A DNA stretch of 64,000 bases from Bacteroidota bacterium (GTDB taxonomy: Bacteria > Bacteroidota > Bacteroidia > J057 > JADKCL01). Position numbers and translations under genes: made by a program. Position 1 is the stretch's first letter; each line of letters begins with the position of its first letter. Shown here piece after piece: positions 44,945-55,024 of this stretch. The notes below the pieces were generated by a model that was given only the letters and a program-made list of their open reading frames with translations, was not told the origin of the DNA and made no database searches. The stretch covers positions 62,001 through 126,000 of the forward strand of contig JADKCL010000068.1 of assembly GCA_016718825.1 (NCBI GenBank), in the 5' to 3' direction.

Positions 44945-46603
44945 ATGATCAACCGCGGTGTAATCATTGCTTTATTACTTTTGTTCACATCACTTTATTC
45001 CCAAAACTGTGTGGCCATGCTCCAAAGGGTAGACCAGGGAGACATCCGGAGCATTGATCGTTTTGGAAATTGCATTTTGTCTCACGGCAAAGAGGATGCA
45101 CTGCTGCTCGAATACTATGACCTCAAGAAACGATACTTTTTCAAATCCCACCAGCTGGATTCTGTAAGCCGCTACATCGACCTGTCCATGGAAGTTGCGC
45201 AACGATGCAATGACGCAAGGAAGGTGATAAGTATTCAGTTTGAGATCGGACTTTTGTATGCCAAGCAAAAAAAATCCGTTGAAGCGATCCAGCAATTCCA
45301 GGCGCTCCTACCTGAAATCGAAACTGGAAACGACACCGTGTTGCTGGGCAAATTGTATCACAATCTATCCACAGTCTATATCGAGCTCTATCAATTTGAG
45401 GCAGGGATGGAATATTTGTGCCGGGCCTTGGATGTGATTGTGCCTACGAAAGATTTTCATACCCAAGGCAAAATTTGGATGCAATTGGCTGATCTGCAAA
45501 TGCAACTGTATCGATTTGATACTGCGGAGGTGTCTGCGAGTAAGGCGCGGCGCGCATTTGAGAAGGTTGCGATAAAGGACTACCAAGGGAGCGCCGCTAT
45601 AAGGGAAGCAGTTTGCAGGATCAAACAAGGAAAGCAGCTGCACCCCGATACATTGCTTTCCTTGTTGGCTTTTCTACCTGCACTACAAAATGGACCTTCT
45701 GGCAAAGTCACCAAGACCACGGCTTATGTCGGCTTGGCACAATTACTTATCTACAACAAGTTTGACCTGCCTCAAGCGGAAGAGCTTCTCGCTCATTCGC
45801 TGCCGACCTGTGACTCCATGCAGTTGCGACTCAACATCACCGACATTTACTATGCCTACGCGCAACTCAACAAACTTAACGATGCTCCTGACAGCGCTTA
45901 TGCGTATTACGAACGCTATGCTCGGTTGAAGGAGGAGATCGCACAGGAGGGATCACGCCTTCAGCTCAATGGCTTGCGCGTTCTACACCAAGTGGATCAA
46001 CAGGCGGAGCAAATCAAAAACCTCGAACAGGAGCGTCAAATCTCGCACTTGTGGACCGTTATTTTGGCTATTTCTGTTGGGTTCGCCATTTTCATCGCTG
46101 TGTTTCTTTCATTTGTCCTACGACAAAAGCTCAGGCTAGCTACCAAAAGGCATCAGATTCAGCAATTGACCTTAGAAAATCAAAGGCTTCTCAATGAAAA
46201 GCTGGAGGCTGAGAATGTTTCCAACGCCCGTGAACTCGCAACAACAACGCTCCACATCATCCAAAAAAATGAAGTCCTCGAAAGGCTGAACGCCGAAATC
46301 AGCCCGCTACTGAAAGAAAGTGAATTGTCGTCGCAAATAAAATTGCAGTTGCAATCTTTACGTGGAAGCATCCGAGACAATGACTTCTGGGAAACAACAT
46401 GGGAAAACTTCAGGCAACACTTTGACCGCATCCATCCTGAGTTCTTCCAGAATTTGCAGGCCCAATTTCCGCGCCTTACGCCAAACGACTTGCGCCATTG
46501 CGCCTACGTGCGCATGAATTTGACGCGCAAAGAGATCGCGCTTCTCCTAAATGTCAATGTCGAAGCAGTGAAAATGGCACGCAATCGGCTTAAGAAAAGA
46601 TGA
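44945..46603 (+). CDS. TPR-containing membrane regulator with C-terminal LuxR-like HTH
   Basis: The ATG at 44945 gives an N-terminal signal or anchor (MINRGVIIALLLLFTSLYSQ). It is followed by about 330 residues of tetratricopeptide-like helices, then a membrane helix (LWTVILAISVGFAIFIAVFL), a long coiled coil (RHQIQQLTLENQRLLNEKLE) and a C-terminal DNA-binding domain (LTPNDLRHCAYVRMNLTRKE + IALLLNVNVEAVKMARNRL), as in Bacteroidota one-component TPR regulators. The TPR part should sense a periplasmic or protein signal while the HTH sits in the cytoplasm. 552 aa. It stands alone; the convergent neighbour is the pseudo-ACP gene. Confidence 0.85.
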   Translation: MINRGVIIALLLLFTSLYSQNCVAMLQRVDQGDIRSIDRFGNCILSHGKEDALLLEYYDLKKRYFFKSHQLDSVSRYIDLSMEVAQRCNDARKVISIQFEIGLLYAKQKKSVEAIQQFQALLPEIETGNDTVLLGKLYHNLSTVYIELYQFEAGMEYLCRALDVIVPTKDFHTQGKIWMQLADLQMQLYRFDTAEVSASKARRAFEKVAIKDYQGSAAIREAVCRIKQGKQLHPDTLLSLLAFLPALQNGPSGKVTKTTAYVGLAQLLIYNKFDLPQAEELLAHSLPTCDSMQLRLNITDIYYAYAQLNKLNDAPDSAYAYYERYARLKEEIAQEGSRLQLNGLRVLHQVDQQAEQIKNLEQERQISHLWTVILAISVGFAIFIAVFLSFVLRQKLRLATKRHQIQQLTLENQRLLNEKLEAENVSNARELATTTLHIIQKNEVLERLNAEISPLLKESELSSQIKLQLQSLRGSIRDNDFWETTWENFRQHFDRIHPEFFQNLQAQFPRLTPNDLRHCAYVRMNLTRKEIALLLNVNVEAVKMARNRLKKR

Positions 46604-46718
46604 ATCTTACAGCAGAAGAGGACTTGATCGCTTATATCCTCCGGCTTTGAAGGCGAACAGTATCCAATTTTCGTATGTAACTGCGGGAAATGTAAAGGAA
46701 CGCACCGCAGAATAAGGC

Positions 46719-47216
46719 CTATGATGGCATGTGCATGATGATGTACCGGATGGCATCTTGTACCGTTAGGAAGTTTTCCATCTCTTCTTCAGGAATTTCA
46801 ATCTGAAATTCGTCATTCATTTGTTGTATGAGCTTAAGAATATCCATCTTGTCCGCACCGATATCATTCCGGAAATGAGTTTCTGCGGAAATTGTCAAGG
46901 GATCAACCCCAAAAACATCGGCAACGATTCGGTAGATTGAATTTTCCATATTGGGTACAAATGCTTTCTTTTTATCACACTGAGATCTCTTAGATGCATG
47001 CCTTTTGATTTGGCTAATGGCATCATGTACAGTCTTAATTTGAACAAGTTCCTCGTCAGACATCTGGATAACATACTGATCATTTAACTGATGCTGTAGC
47101 CGTTGCGTAGCTTCACGATTGGCGCTATGGTCTTGATGAAATTCCGTTTCAGGGTTTACCTCGTGGGCGTCCACACCAAATACCTCTGAAATGATGCCAT
47201 AGACTACTGTTTCCAT
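46719..47216 (-). CDS. Tandem acyl-carrier-protein-like protein lacking both phosphopantetheine serines
   Basis: The ATG at 47216 starts METVVYGIISEVFGVDAHEV; a TTG at 47234 is an alternative. Two ACP-like domains of about 75 residues each, separated by a basic linker (KRHASKRSQCDKKK). The second opens MENSIYRIVADVFGVDPLTI, mirroring the first. Helix III and the end match ACP well (DEFQIEIPEEEMENFLTVQD + AIRYI). At the DSL position, where ACP carries the 4'-phosphopantetheine Ser, domain 2 has DKMD and domain 1 has NREA, so Ser is Lys and Arg. The protein can therefore not be a normal acyl carrier; a protein-protein interaction or regulatory role is likely. Divergent from the S74 gene. Confidence 0.8.
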   Translation of the reverse strand: METVVYGIISEVFGVDAHEVNPETEFHQDHSANREATQRLQHQLNDQYVIQMSDEELVQIKTVHDAISQIKRHASKRSQCDKKKAFVPNMENSIYRIVADVFGVDPLTISAETHFRNDIGADKMDILKLIQQMNDEFQIEIPEEEMENFLTVQDAIRYIIMHMPS

Positions 47217-47427
47217 AAAGGGCAGATGCTTCAAGTTTTACAAAGACCAAGTTGAAAACATTCGATGGAGTTTGCAATGGGTTCGAAGGCATTTGAGAGG
47301 CTTTGGGATGATTGTACATTCTGAAAACCGACTTAGGTCGCCTGAAAGCCTTTATACCTGCCTTTAATTTGTAGTCTGTTACCCATTTGTTACCCTCTCC
47401 AGGTGCGGAGATGGGCGTGTCACTTGA

Positions 47428-47435
47428 TAGTTTTG
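47428..47435 (+). promoter_or_regulatory. Possible -7 box (TAGTTTTG) for the first S74 gene
   Basis: Matches the Bacteroidota TAnnTTTG element 27 bp before the ATG at 47463. No matching TTG box at the right distance upstream. The related TTACCCATTTGTTACC segment further upstream is also found before the second copy. Confidence 0.35.
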
Positions 47436-47462
47436 GACGGATCAAATTCAAAACTATTCTGT

Positions 47463-48757
47463 ATGCGACATCTTTGGATCACTTTTCTCTTAATCATGGT
47501 GTTGGCCATGTCAGCATCAGCGCAACAAGGCGTAAGCGTCACGACGGACAATACACCGCCCGATGCCTCGGCAATCTTTGATGTGAAATCGACTACGCGT
47601 GGTGTACTTGTACCGCGGATGACGCTCGTGCAGCGAAACGCCATTGCCACGCCTGCAACAGGACTGCTCATTTACCAGACCAACGGTACGACAGGGTTTT
47701 ATTATTACAATGGCACGGCATGGACTGCAATCAGCGCCGCTGCCGATAACCTCGGAAACCATACCGCGACGACTAACCTTAATCTAGGAACTAACAGCAT
47801 CACCAACACCACCAATATAACGGCGTCTGGCACGGCAAACTTGGGTGGAAATGCCTACCCCACCGTGATGGGGACTTCGGGACAAGTGCTGACCACCAAT
47901 GGTGCGGGACTCACTAGCTGGGGCAGTGTTGCGGGCGAATCAACCACCGCCAACAATGGCCTGACAGTCTCGGGGGTCAACGTGGCGCTCGGCGGTGACC
48001 TCATAGGCACCACCAACATCAACCAAGACAATGCCGAAGTACTGCGTATCAACAACAACAGCACAGTCGGTACCGTGATTGACCTGCAAAACACGGGCGA
48101 TTTCCGGATCCTTGACGCTGGTGTCAATGCACTCCAATTGCTCGACAATGGAACATTGACTGTAGGGACGACCAATCAGTTCCAAGTGAACAATGCCGGG
48201 AATATCACGCGCATCAACAATCTGGTCACGAGCTTCCCAACAGTACAAGGCACAGCTGGTCAGGTCCTGACCAACGACGGCGCTGGAGATTTGACTTGGA
48301 CCACAATAGCAGACGAAGCCACCACCGCCAACAATGGACTCACGCTTGCAGGGCAGAACGTCACCTTGGGCGGTGACCTGACGGCCACAACCACCATCAC
48401 CCAAGACAATGCTGAGGTGCTGCGCATCAACAACAACGGTACTGCCGGTACGATCATCGATTTACAAAACACTGGCGACCTCAGGGTAATGGACAATGGT
48501 ACGAATGCCTTTCAAGTTCTTGACGACGGGAGGGTTATCATCGGCACAGCCAGCCAATTGTCGATCAACAACACGGGCAATATCACGCGCCTTAACAACG
48601 TCGTCACCAACTTCCCCAATGCACAAGGGGCTGCAGGTACTTTCCTCAACAACGACGGCGCCGGCAACCTCGACTGGGTGGCGGCTCCCTCCTTTACGGA
48701 TCCCACTACAGCCTCCAATGGTTTGACTTTGATCGGAAACGATGTACGGTTGGGTGG
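47463..48757 (+). repeat. 1.3-kb direct repeat, copy 1 (second copy at 50468-51760)
   Basis: From the ATG through the segment coding GNDVRLGG the two S74 genes agree at almost every base; I counted only a handful of substitutions (for example tctcggggg/tctccgggg and gacgctggt/gacgccggt) plus two indels. Homology then drops sharply, which marks recent duplication or gene conversion of the 5' half. Confidence 0.9.
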
Positions 48758-50243
48758 GACGCTTGCCGCAAACACAACCATTACACAGAATGCCGCACAA
48801 TCACTCACGTTTAGCAATATTTCTACAGCTAACACGGCGATCAACATGCAAAGCACAGGCGATTTCGTAGTGCAAGACAACGGTGTCAGTGCCTTGACAG
48901 TGCAAGACAATGGCAATGTGAGCATCGGCACCACCAACCAAATGCAAATCGACAATACCGGCGACTTTGTGCGCATCAACAACGTACCCACAAATTTCCC
49001 TGCCGCGCAAGGAATTGCAGGCCAAGTCCTCACAAACAATGGAACTGGAGACCTGACTTGGACCAACGGCAGCGGCTTCAATTGGAGCATCCTTGGGAAC
49101 GGAAACACTACGGCAGGCACCCATTTCATCGGAACCACCAACAACATACCCTTGGAATTTAGGGTAGGCAACCAAATCGCTGGCTTTATCAGTGAAGTCT
49201 CAAAATCGAATGCCTTCTTTGGTCACCTTGCAGGCTTTTCAATCACGAGTGGTGACGGCAACACCGGTATCGGGAAAAATGCGCTTGGCGGCAACTCGAC
49301 AGGAGGAGGCAATACAGCGGTAGGCAACGGGGCTGCAATATCAAACCTGCTTGCCTCGAGCAATACTGCCATCGGGCAAAGTGCATTGATCAACAACCTG
49401 AATTCCAGCAGGAATACCGTGGTTGGGGAATCCGCAATGTTCACCTTCGACTTTGCCAATGGTGGTGCGGTTTACAACGCACACAATACCGCCATCGGCC
49501 GTGCATCCTTGTTTTTTCTCAATGCGACCTCCAACGCCAATGGAATCGACAATACCGCCTTGGGTGTTCAAAGCGGCTTGAATGCGACCACCAATATTGG
49601 CTGCACCTACCTCGGCACTGCTACTTATGATGCCACACCTGGCTATCTCAACAGTACCGCGATCGGGTACAATTGCACCATAGATGCAAGCAACAGGGTG
49701 CGTGTCGGAGGCTCCGGCGTCACCTCGGTGGGTGGGCCTGTAGCCTATACCAATTTCTCTGACAAGCGGTTCAAGCACAACGTATGCAAGGATGTAAAGG
49801 GGCTAGATGTCATCATGAAGCTGGAGCCTGTCACATACCAATTTGACTACGAAGCGCTTGACCGCTTTTATCATCGGCCAGACTCCATGATTGCCAAGAC
49901 GGACTACACAACAGCTAACGACTTGCGTCAAATTGGTTTCATGGCACAGGAAATCGACTCTCTCTGCCAGGCTATGGGCTTTGAGTTTGGGGCGGTCGAT
50001 AGGCCCAGTGATAGTAATTCAGGCATCTATGGCATTCGCTACACCGCATTTGTTCCGATTTTGGTAAAAGCCGTGCAGGAGCAACAGTTGCAAATCGATG
50101 TCCTGACACTGCAAAACCAAGCGGCCATTGCCGAGAATGCACAAATCAAGGCACAATACAAGCTTGAATTGGAATCGTTGAAGGCGGAGGTGGCCCGCAT
50201 CCACCAAACCTTGCCACTGCTGAATGCAAGTAACTACAAGTGA
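47463..50243 (+). CDS. Secreted repeat protein with S74 intramolecular chaperone domain
   Basis: The ATG at 47463 gives a signal peptide (MRHLWITFLLIMVLAMSASAQ), followed by an N-terminal module common in Bacteroidota (DASAIFDVKSTTRGVLVPRM, GLLIYQTNGTTGFYYYNGTA). Then come six or so repeats of 90-100 residues built around GQVLTNDGAGDLTW, NNGLTLxGxxVxLGG and LQNTGDFRxxDxGxNALQVLD, and GNTAxG trimer-type repeats. The C-terminus (about 780-926) is an S74 domain: FSDKRFKHNV, KGLDVIMKLEPVTYQFDY, RQIGFMAQEID, YTAFVPILVKAVQEQQL. In phage fibres this domain aids trimer folding and cuts itself off at the Ser. Likely an extracellular fibre. A near-identical copy of the first 1.3 kb lies downstream. Confidence 0.88.
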   Translation: MRHLWITFLLIMVLAMSASAQQGVSVTTDNTPPDASAIFDVKSTTRGVLVPRMTLVQRNAIATPATGLLIYQTNGTTGFYYYNGTAWTAISAAADNLGNHTATTNLNLGTNSITNTTNITASGTANLGGNAYPTVMGTSGQVLTTNGAGLTSWGSVAGESTTANNGLTVSGVNVALGGDLIGTTNINQDNAEVLRINNNSTVGTVIDLQNTGDFRILDAGVNALQLLDNGTLTVGTTNQFQVNNAGNITRINNLVTSFPTVQGTAGQVLTNDGAGDLTWTTIADEATTANNGLTLAGQNVTLGGDLTATTTITQDNAEVLRINNNGTAGTIIDLQNTGDLRVMDNGTNAFQVLDDGRVIIGTASQLSINNTGNITRLNNVVTNFPNAQGAAGTFLNNDGAGNLDWVAAPSFTDPTTASNGLTLIGNDVRLGGTLAANTTITQNAAQSLTFSNISTANTAINMQSTGDFVVQDNGVSALTVQDNGNVSIGTTNQMQIDNTGDFVRINNVPTNFPAAQGIAGQVLTNNGTGDLTWTNGSGFNWSILGNGNTTAGTHFIGTTNNIPLEFRVGNQIAGFISEVSKSNAFFGHLAGFSITSGDGNTGIGKNALGGNSTGGGNTAVGNGAAISNLLASSNTAIGQSALINNLNSSRNTVVGESAMFTFDFANGGAVYNAHNTAIGRASLFFLNATSNANGIDNTALGVQSGLNATTNIGCTYLGTATYDATPGYLNSTAIGYNCTIDASNRVRVGGSGVTSVGGPVAYTNFSDKRFKHNVCKDVKGLDVIMKLEPVTYQFDYEALDRFYHRPDSMIAKTDYTTANDLRQIGFMAQEIDSLCQAMGFEFGAVDRPSDSNSGIYGIRYTAFVPILVKAVQEQQLQIDVLTLQNQAAIAENAQIKAQYKLELESLKAEVARIHQTLPLLNASNYK

Positions 50244-50430
50244 GTCCGGTCATATTCGATTAATGCCATTCACAACTTATGCCATTTCGGGCTTTTGATA
50301 GAATTATGCAAAAATTACCTTGCAAGGGTACATTAACCCAGAGGTGTGTAAATTCTTCTATTCCAAATCGTTATTCCCTTGTTACCTATTTGTTACCTTC
50401 CCTCGTGGAGCACGAGGGAAAACGATCAGA

Positions 50431-50438
50431 TAGATTTG
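50431..50438 (+). promoter_or_regulatory. Possible -7 box (TAGATTTG) for the second S74 gene
   Basis: TAnnTTTG match 29 bp before the ATG at 50468, the same relative place as in the first copy. A CCTCGTGGAGCACGAGG hairpin lies just upstream at about 50401-50418. Confidence 0.35.
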
Positions 50439-50467
50439 GGTCATTGTACGCAACAACTTTTTTTCTT

Positions 50468-53400
50468 ATGCGACATCTTTGGATCACTTTTCTCTTAATC
50501 ATGGTGTTGGCCATGTCAGCATCAGCGCAACAAGGCGTAAGCGTCACGACGGACAATACACCGCCCGATGCCTCGGCAATCTTTGATGTGAAATCGACTA
50601 CGCGTGGTGTACTTGTACCGCGGATGACGCTCGTGCAGCGAAACGCCATTGCCACGCCTGCAACAGGACTGCTCATTTACCAGACCAACGGTACGACAGG
50701 GTTTTATTATTACAATGGCACGGCATGGACTGCAATCAGCGCCGCTGCCGATAACCTCGGAAACCATACCGCGACGACTAACCTTAATCTAGGAACTAAC
50801 AGCATCACCAACACCACCAATATAACGGCGTCTGGCACGGCAAACTTGGGTGGAAATGCCTACCCCACCGTGATGGGGACTTCGGGACAAGTGCTGACCA
50901 CCAATGGTGCGGGACTCACTAGCTGGGGCAGTGTTGCGGGCGAATCAACCACCGCCAACAATGGCCTGACAGTCTCCGGGGTCAACGTGGCGCTCGGCGG
51001 TGACCTCATAGGCACCACCAACATCAACCAAGACAATGCCGAAGTACTGCGTATCAACAATAACAGCACAGTCGGTACCGTGATTGACCTGCAAAACACG
51101 GGCGATTTCCGGATCCTTGACGCCGGTGTCAATGCACTCCAATTGCTCGACAATGGAACATTGACTGTAGGGACGACCAATCAGTTCCAAGTGAACAATG
51201 CCGGGAATATCACGCGCATCAACAATCTGGTCACGAGCTTCCCAACAGTACAAGGCACAGCTGGTCAGGTCCTGACCAACGACGGCGCTGGAGATTTGAC
51301 TTGGACCACAATAGCAGACGAAGCCACCACCGCCAACAATGGACTCACGCTTGCAGGGGCAGAACGTCACCTTGGGCGGTGACCTGACGGCCACAACCAC
51401 CATCACCCAAGACAATGCTGAGGTGCTGCGCATCAACAACAACGGTACTGCCGGTACGATCATCGATTTACAAAACACTGGCGACCTCAGGGTAATGGAC
51501 AATGGTACGAATGCCTTTCAAGTTCTTGACGACGGGAGGGTTATCATCGGCACAGCCAGCCAATTGTCGATCAACAACACGGGCAATATCACGCGCCTTA
51601 ACAACGTCGTCACCAACTTCCCCAATGCAAAGGGCTGCAGGTACTTTCCTCAACAACGACGGCGCCGGCAACCTCGACTGGGTGGCGGCTCCCTCCTTTA
51701 CGGATCCCACTACAGCCTCCAATGGTTTGACTTTGATGGGAAACGATGTACGGTTGGGTGGTGCCATTTCGGCCAGTACCACCGTGTCTCAATCAGGTGC
51801 ATTAGCCCTCACTTTTGCCAATAACGCCACGGCAGCCACCACGATCAATCTGCAAAATACAGGTGATTTCCTCGTACAAAACAATGGGGCCAATGCACTT
51901 ACTGTACTGGACAATGGCAACGTGACAATCGGGACATCAGGCCAAATGCAAATGGACAACACAGGCGACTTCATCCGTATCAACAACGTTGCGACCAGTT
52001 TTCCCACAGCCCAAGGAGCAGCAGGCAGTGTCCTAAGCAACGACGGCGCAGGAAACCTGAGTTGGGCAGCGCCAGCCACATCGACCGACGCCACCACCGC
52101 GTCCAATGGTCTGACTTTGATAGGCAACGACGTGCGTTTTGGTGGGGCACTTACTGCTAATACCACTGTGGCGCAAACTGCCGCCTTGGCTCTTACTTTT
52201 ACCAATAATGCCACGGCTGCAACAACCATCAACCTTCAAAACTCAGGCGACTTCCTCGTGCAAGACAATGGCATCAATGCACTGACCGTGCAGGACAACG
52301 GAACCGTGACATTTGGTAGCACAGGACAAATGCAAATAGACAACTCAGGCAACTTCGTGCGGATAAACGACCTGCCAACGAATTTCCCTACGGTGCAAGG
52401 CAACCCTGGTACCTTTTTGAGAAACGATGGCAGCGGCAACCTGGCATGGACGCCGCCTGCCTTTGGGGGTTGGTTCACGACAGGCAACACTGGCACCGTC
52501 GCTGGGACGCATTTCATCGGCAATATCAATGACGAAGCTTTGGAATTCAGGGTCAACAACCAACGTGCGGGTTATGTCGGGAACAGTGGAAATTACAACA
52601 CCTTTTGGGGACATCAGGCCGGTATAGCTAATTCCACCGGTGATGGCAACACCGCCGTAGGCAAATCGGCCTTGTTGGGGACGACAACAGGTGGCGGTAA
52701 TACTGCCATGGGACAAGGTTCCATGGCAGGCAATGTCGGAGGAACGCACAATTCTGCGTATGGCATCAATTCATTGGTGGATAACAATGGGACTCAAAAC
52801 GCCGCCTTTGGTGCCACAGCAGGAAATGGTGTGATCTCGGGTGGGTACAACGCATTTTTTGGCGCAGCGGCCACAGGCTCTTCGCCTACACGCACAAATG
52901 GCGGAGCATTTGGCATCAATGCTGTCGCAGATTCCGACAACCGTATCCGCTTAGGTAGCGGCTCGCATACCTCCATTGGTGGTTCTGTAGCATATACCAA
53001 CTTCAGCGACAAGCGCTTCAAATTCAATATTGAAGACGATGTCAAGGGATTGGATTTGATTATGAAACTAAACCCTGTCACTTACCAGTTTGATTACAAT
53101 GCCCTTCACAAGTTTTACCAAAACAGCAATCCTGCCATCCAGGATGCGCCACAAAGCGCGGGCAACGACATGCGTCAGATCGGCTTCATGGCGCAAGAGA
53201 TCGACTCACTCTGCCAAGCCATAGGATTTGACTTCGGTGCGGTGGACAGGCCCTCCGATACCAACTCTGGCATCTACGGCATCCGATACACCGCTTTTGT
53301 CCCGGTTTTGGTGAAGGCACTGCAGGAGCAACAATTGGAAATTGCCGCTCTTAATGTTCAAAATCAAGTGGCTACGGCGGAAAATGTAGCACTCAGGGCA

Positions 53401-53505
53401 CAATTCTCTGAAGTGGAAATAAAACTTCAGGAACTTGAAACACTCAAAACCGAAATCCTGCAAATCAAGCAGACATTGCCACTCTTTCAAGTCTCCAATC
53501 ATTGA
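50468..53505 (+). pseudogene. Second S74 fibre-like gene, interrupted by two frameshifts
   Basis: Starts with the same signal peptide and N-terminal modules as the first copy. Compared with copy 1 it has one extra G in a G run at 51356-51359 and lacks two bases at about 51627-51634 (GCAAAGGGCTG against GCACAAGGGGCTG). The net change of minus one base splits it into three frames: 50468-51382, a middle frame to 51824, and 51502-53505. If both were repaired the product would be about 1012 aa with a complete S74 C-terminus (FSDKRFKFNIEDDVKGLDLI ... RQIGFMAQEID). The frame between and after the lesions is still protein-like, so either the lesions are recent or they are assembly errors in a 1.3-kb near-identical repeat. 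Function as for the first copy. Confidence 0.8.
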
Positions 53506-53508
53506 CAC

Positions 53509-54939
53509 ATGGCTATGCGAAAGGAATATCTAATTTTTGTATTGGTCGCTGCATTCGTGCATTGTAATGACCTATTGGCTCAAGTCACATGGGGAAGCTA
53601 TGGTGGGATCAAAACCATTGTTTCCAATGGAGTGCACTTGCATACGGGCCACTTGCGCAACACAGGCGTCGGCACACAAATTTCTAATAACGGTGATATC
53701 TACGTCCGCAACGACTTCAATCAGGCAAATTCGGCAACATTCATTGCAGGCGGGATGAGTTGGCTATGGTTTCAAGGTACTGTTCTGCAAACAATATCGG
53801 GTGACGCTCCGATCCTCGTCGGCAGAGTGCGCGTGGACAATTCTGCTGGTGCACGGTTGACCCAAAGTTTGATTGTGCCTGCGAACCTTGAGGTATTTAA
53901 TGGTAATTTGAACTTGAACGATTTTAATATCGACTTGGGTACAACCGGTAGCCTTGTAGAGGATCGCCTGAATAACCACCTGGTTGTGGACAATACACCA
54001 GGACTGAGCGAGTCTAATGTTGGGGGTTACGTTCGCGCGACCAATCGCACCACCAACGGACTCCTCAATGAAATAGCAGGGCTGGGAATTTTTTTGACAG
54101 ATGCAGGCATTGTGAACATTGATCGATACCACTATGATGCGACCATGGGTGGTACGACAATCATGAAGAATTACGAAATCACAGGGACTCCGAGCAACAC
54201 TACCATGCGGATAGAGTTTGCGGCTGACGAGGCGCTTGGTGTATCAGTAAACAGTACATTAAAACTCCTTCGCTTTAATGGCACAATTTGGGAAGACAAA
54301 GGAGGCACATGGGTGGACTTGCCCGTGGACTACGTTCAACAGACTGGAATCCTCAGCTTTTCGCCTTGGTCGGTGGGGAATCCTACCTCGTTGCCTGTAA
54401 CCCTATTGGAATTCCAAGCTACTCGAATCGATCTGGAGGAAGTTTTGCTCGAATGGGAAACGGCGACAGAAATCAACAATGCTGGTTTTGAAATTGAGAA
54501 AAGCTTTGATGGATTGCAATTTGATCAAATTGGTTTTATTGTTGGAGCCGTCAATAGCTATACGCCTCAGGCCTACAAGCATACAACCGCAGAACCAAAT
54601 GCAGCCTATTATAGGTTGCGCCAAGTGGACCAAAATGGGGGTTTTGATTACTCTGAAATACGGTTTGTCGATGGGGCAAGGCATGATCCCGTTTTGGTTT
54701 TGTACCCCAATCCAACACATCGTTACGTAAAAATCGGGTTGCTAAATTCCGACGTTCACCGAATACACCGATTGGAAATCATACAAAGTGACGGTAAACT
54801 AGTCGCGCAGTTCGAAGGCAACGTAAACCAATTGCAGGACAATTTGGATCAAGTCATTCTTGACTTTTCCCGCGGGATATATCTCTTAAGGCTGGAGACA
54901 GCCGAAAGTATTTTTGTGCAACGATTGGTGTTGAATTAG
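53509..54939 (+). CDS. T9SS-sorted secreted protein next to the S74 genes
   Basis: Signal peptide near residues 1-25 (KEYLIFVLVAAFVHCNDLLAQ). The body (about 27-290) is beta-rich with repeated short motifs and no known enzyme site. Residues of about 295-395 form the fibronectin-like segment often preceding the sorting domain (LPVTLLEFQATRIDLEEVLL, WETATEINNAGFEIEKSFDG). The end is a type A T9SS sorting domain (VLVLYPNPTHRYVKIGLL ... GIYLLRLE ... VQRLVLN). Its ATG lies 3 bp after the stop of the second S74 gene, so the two are almost certainly cotranscribed; it may anchor or accompany the fibre protein. 476 aa. Confidence 0.88.
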   Translation: MAMRKEYLIFVLVAAFVHCNDLLAQVTWGSYGGIKTIVSNGVHLHTGHLRNTGVGTQISNNGDIYVRNDFNQANSATFIAGGMSWLWFQGTVLQTISGDAPILVGRVRVDNSAGARLTQSLIVPANLEVFNGNLNLNDFNIDLGTTGSLVEDRLNNHLVVDNTPGLSESNVGGYVRATNRTTNGLLNEIAGLGIFLTDAGIVNIDRYHYDATMGGTTIMKNYEITGTPSNTTMRIEFAADEALGVSVNSTLKLLRFNGTIWEDKGGTWVDLPVDYVQQTGILSFSPWSVGNPTSLPVTLLEFQATRIDLEEVLLEWETATEINNAGFEIEKSFDGLQFDQIGFIVGAVNSYTPQAYKHTTAEPNAAYYRLRQVDQNGGFDYSEIRFVDGARHDPVLVLYPNPTHRYVKIGLLNSDVHRIHRLEIIQSDGKLVAQFEGNVNQLQDNLDQVILDFSRGIYLLRLETAESIFVQRLVLN

Positions 54940-54992
54940 AATGTCTGGAAGTTAGGGTAAGGTCATCAATTCAATTTTTTGACATATTTTTC

Positions 54993-55024
54993 GCAAGGTC
55001 ACCTCAATCGTGGCCTTGCTTTTT
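54993..55024 (+). terminator. Rho-independent terminator of the S74/T9SS unit
   Basis: Stem GCAAGGTCAC / GTGGCCTTGC (one G-T pair) with a 7-base loop and TTTTT after it, 54 bp past the stop. Confidence 0.78.
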
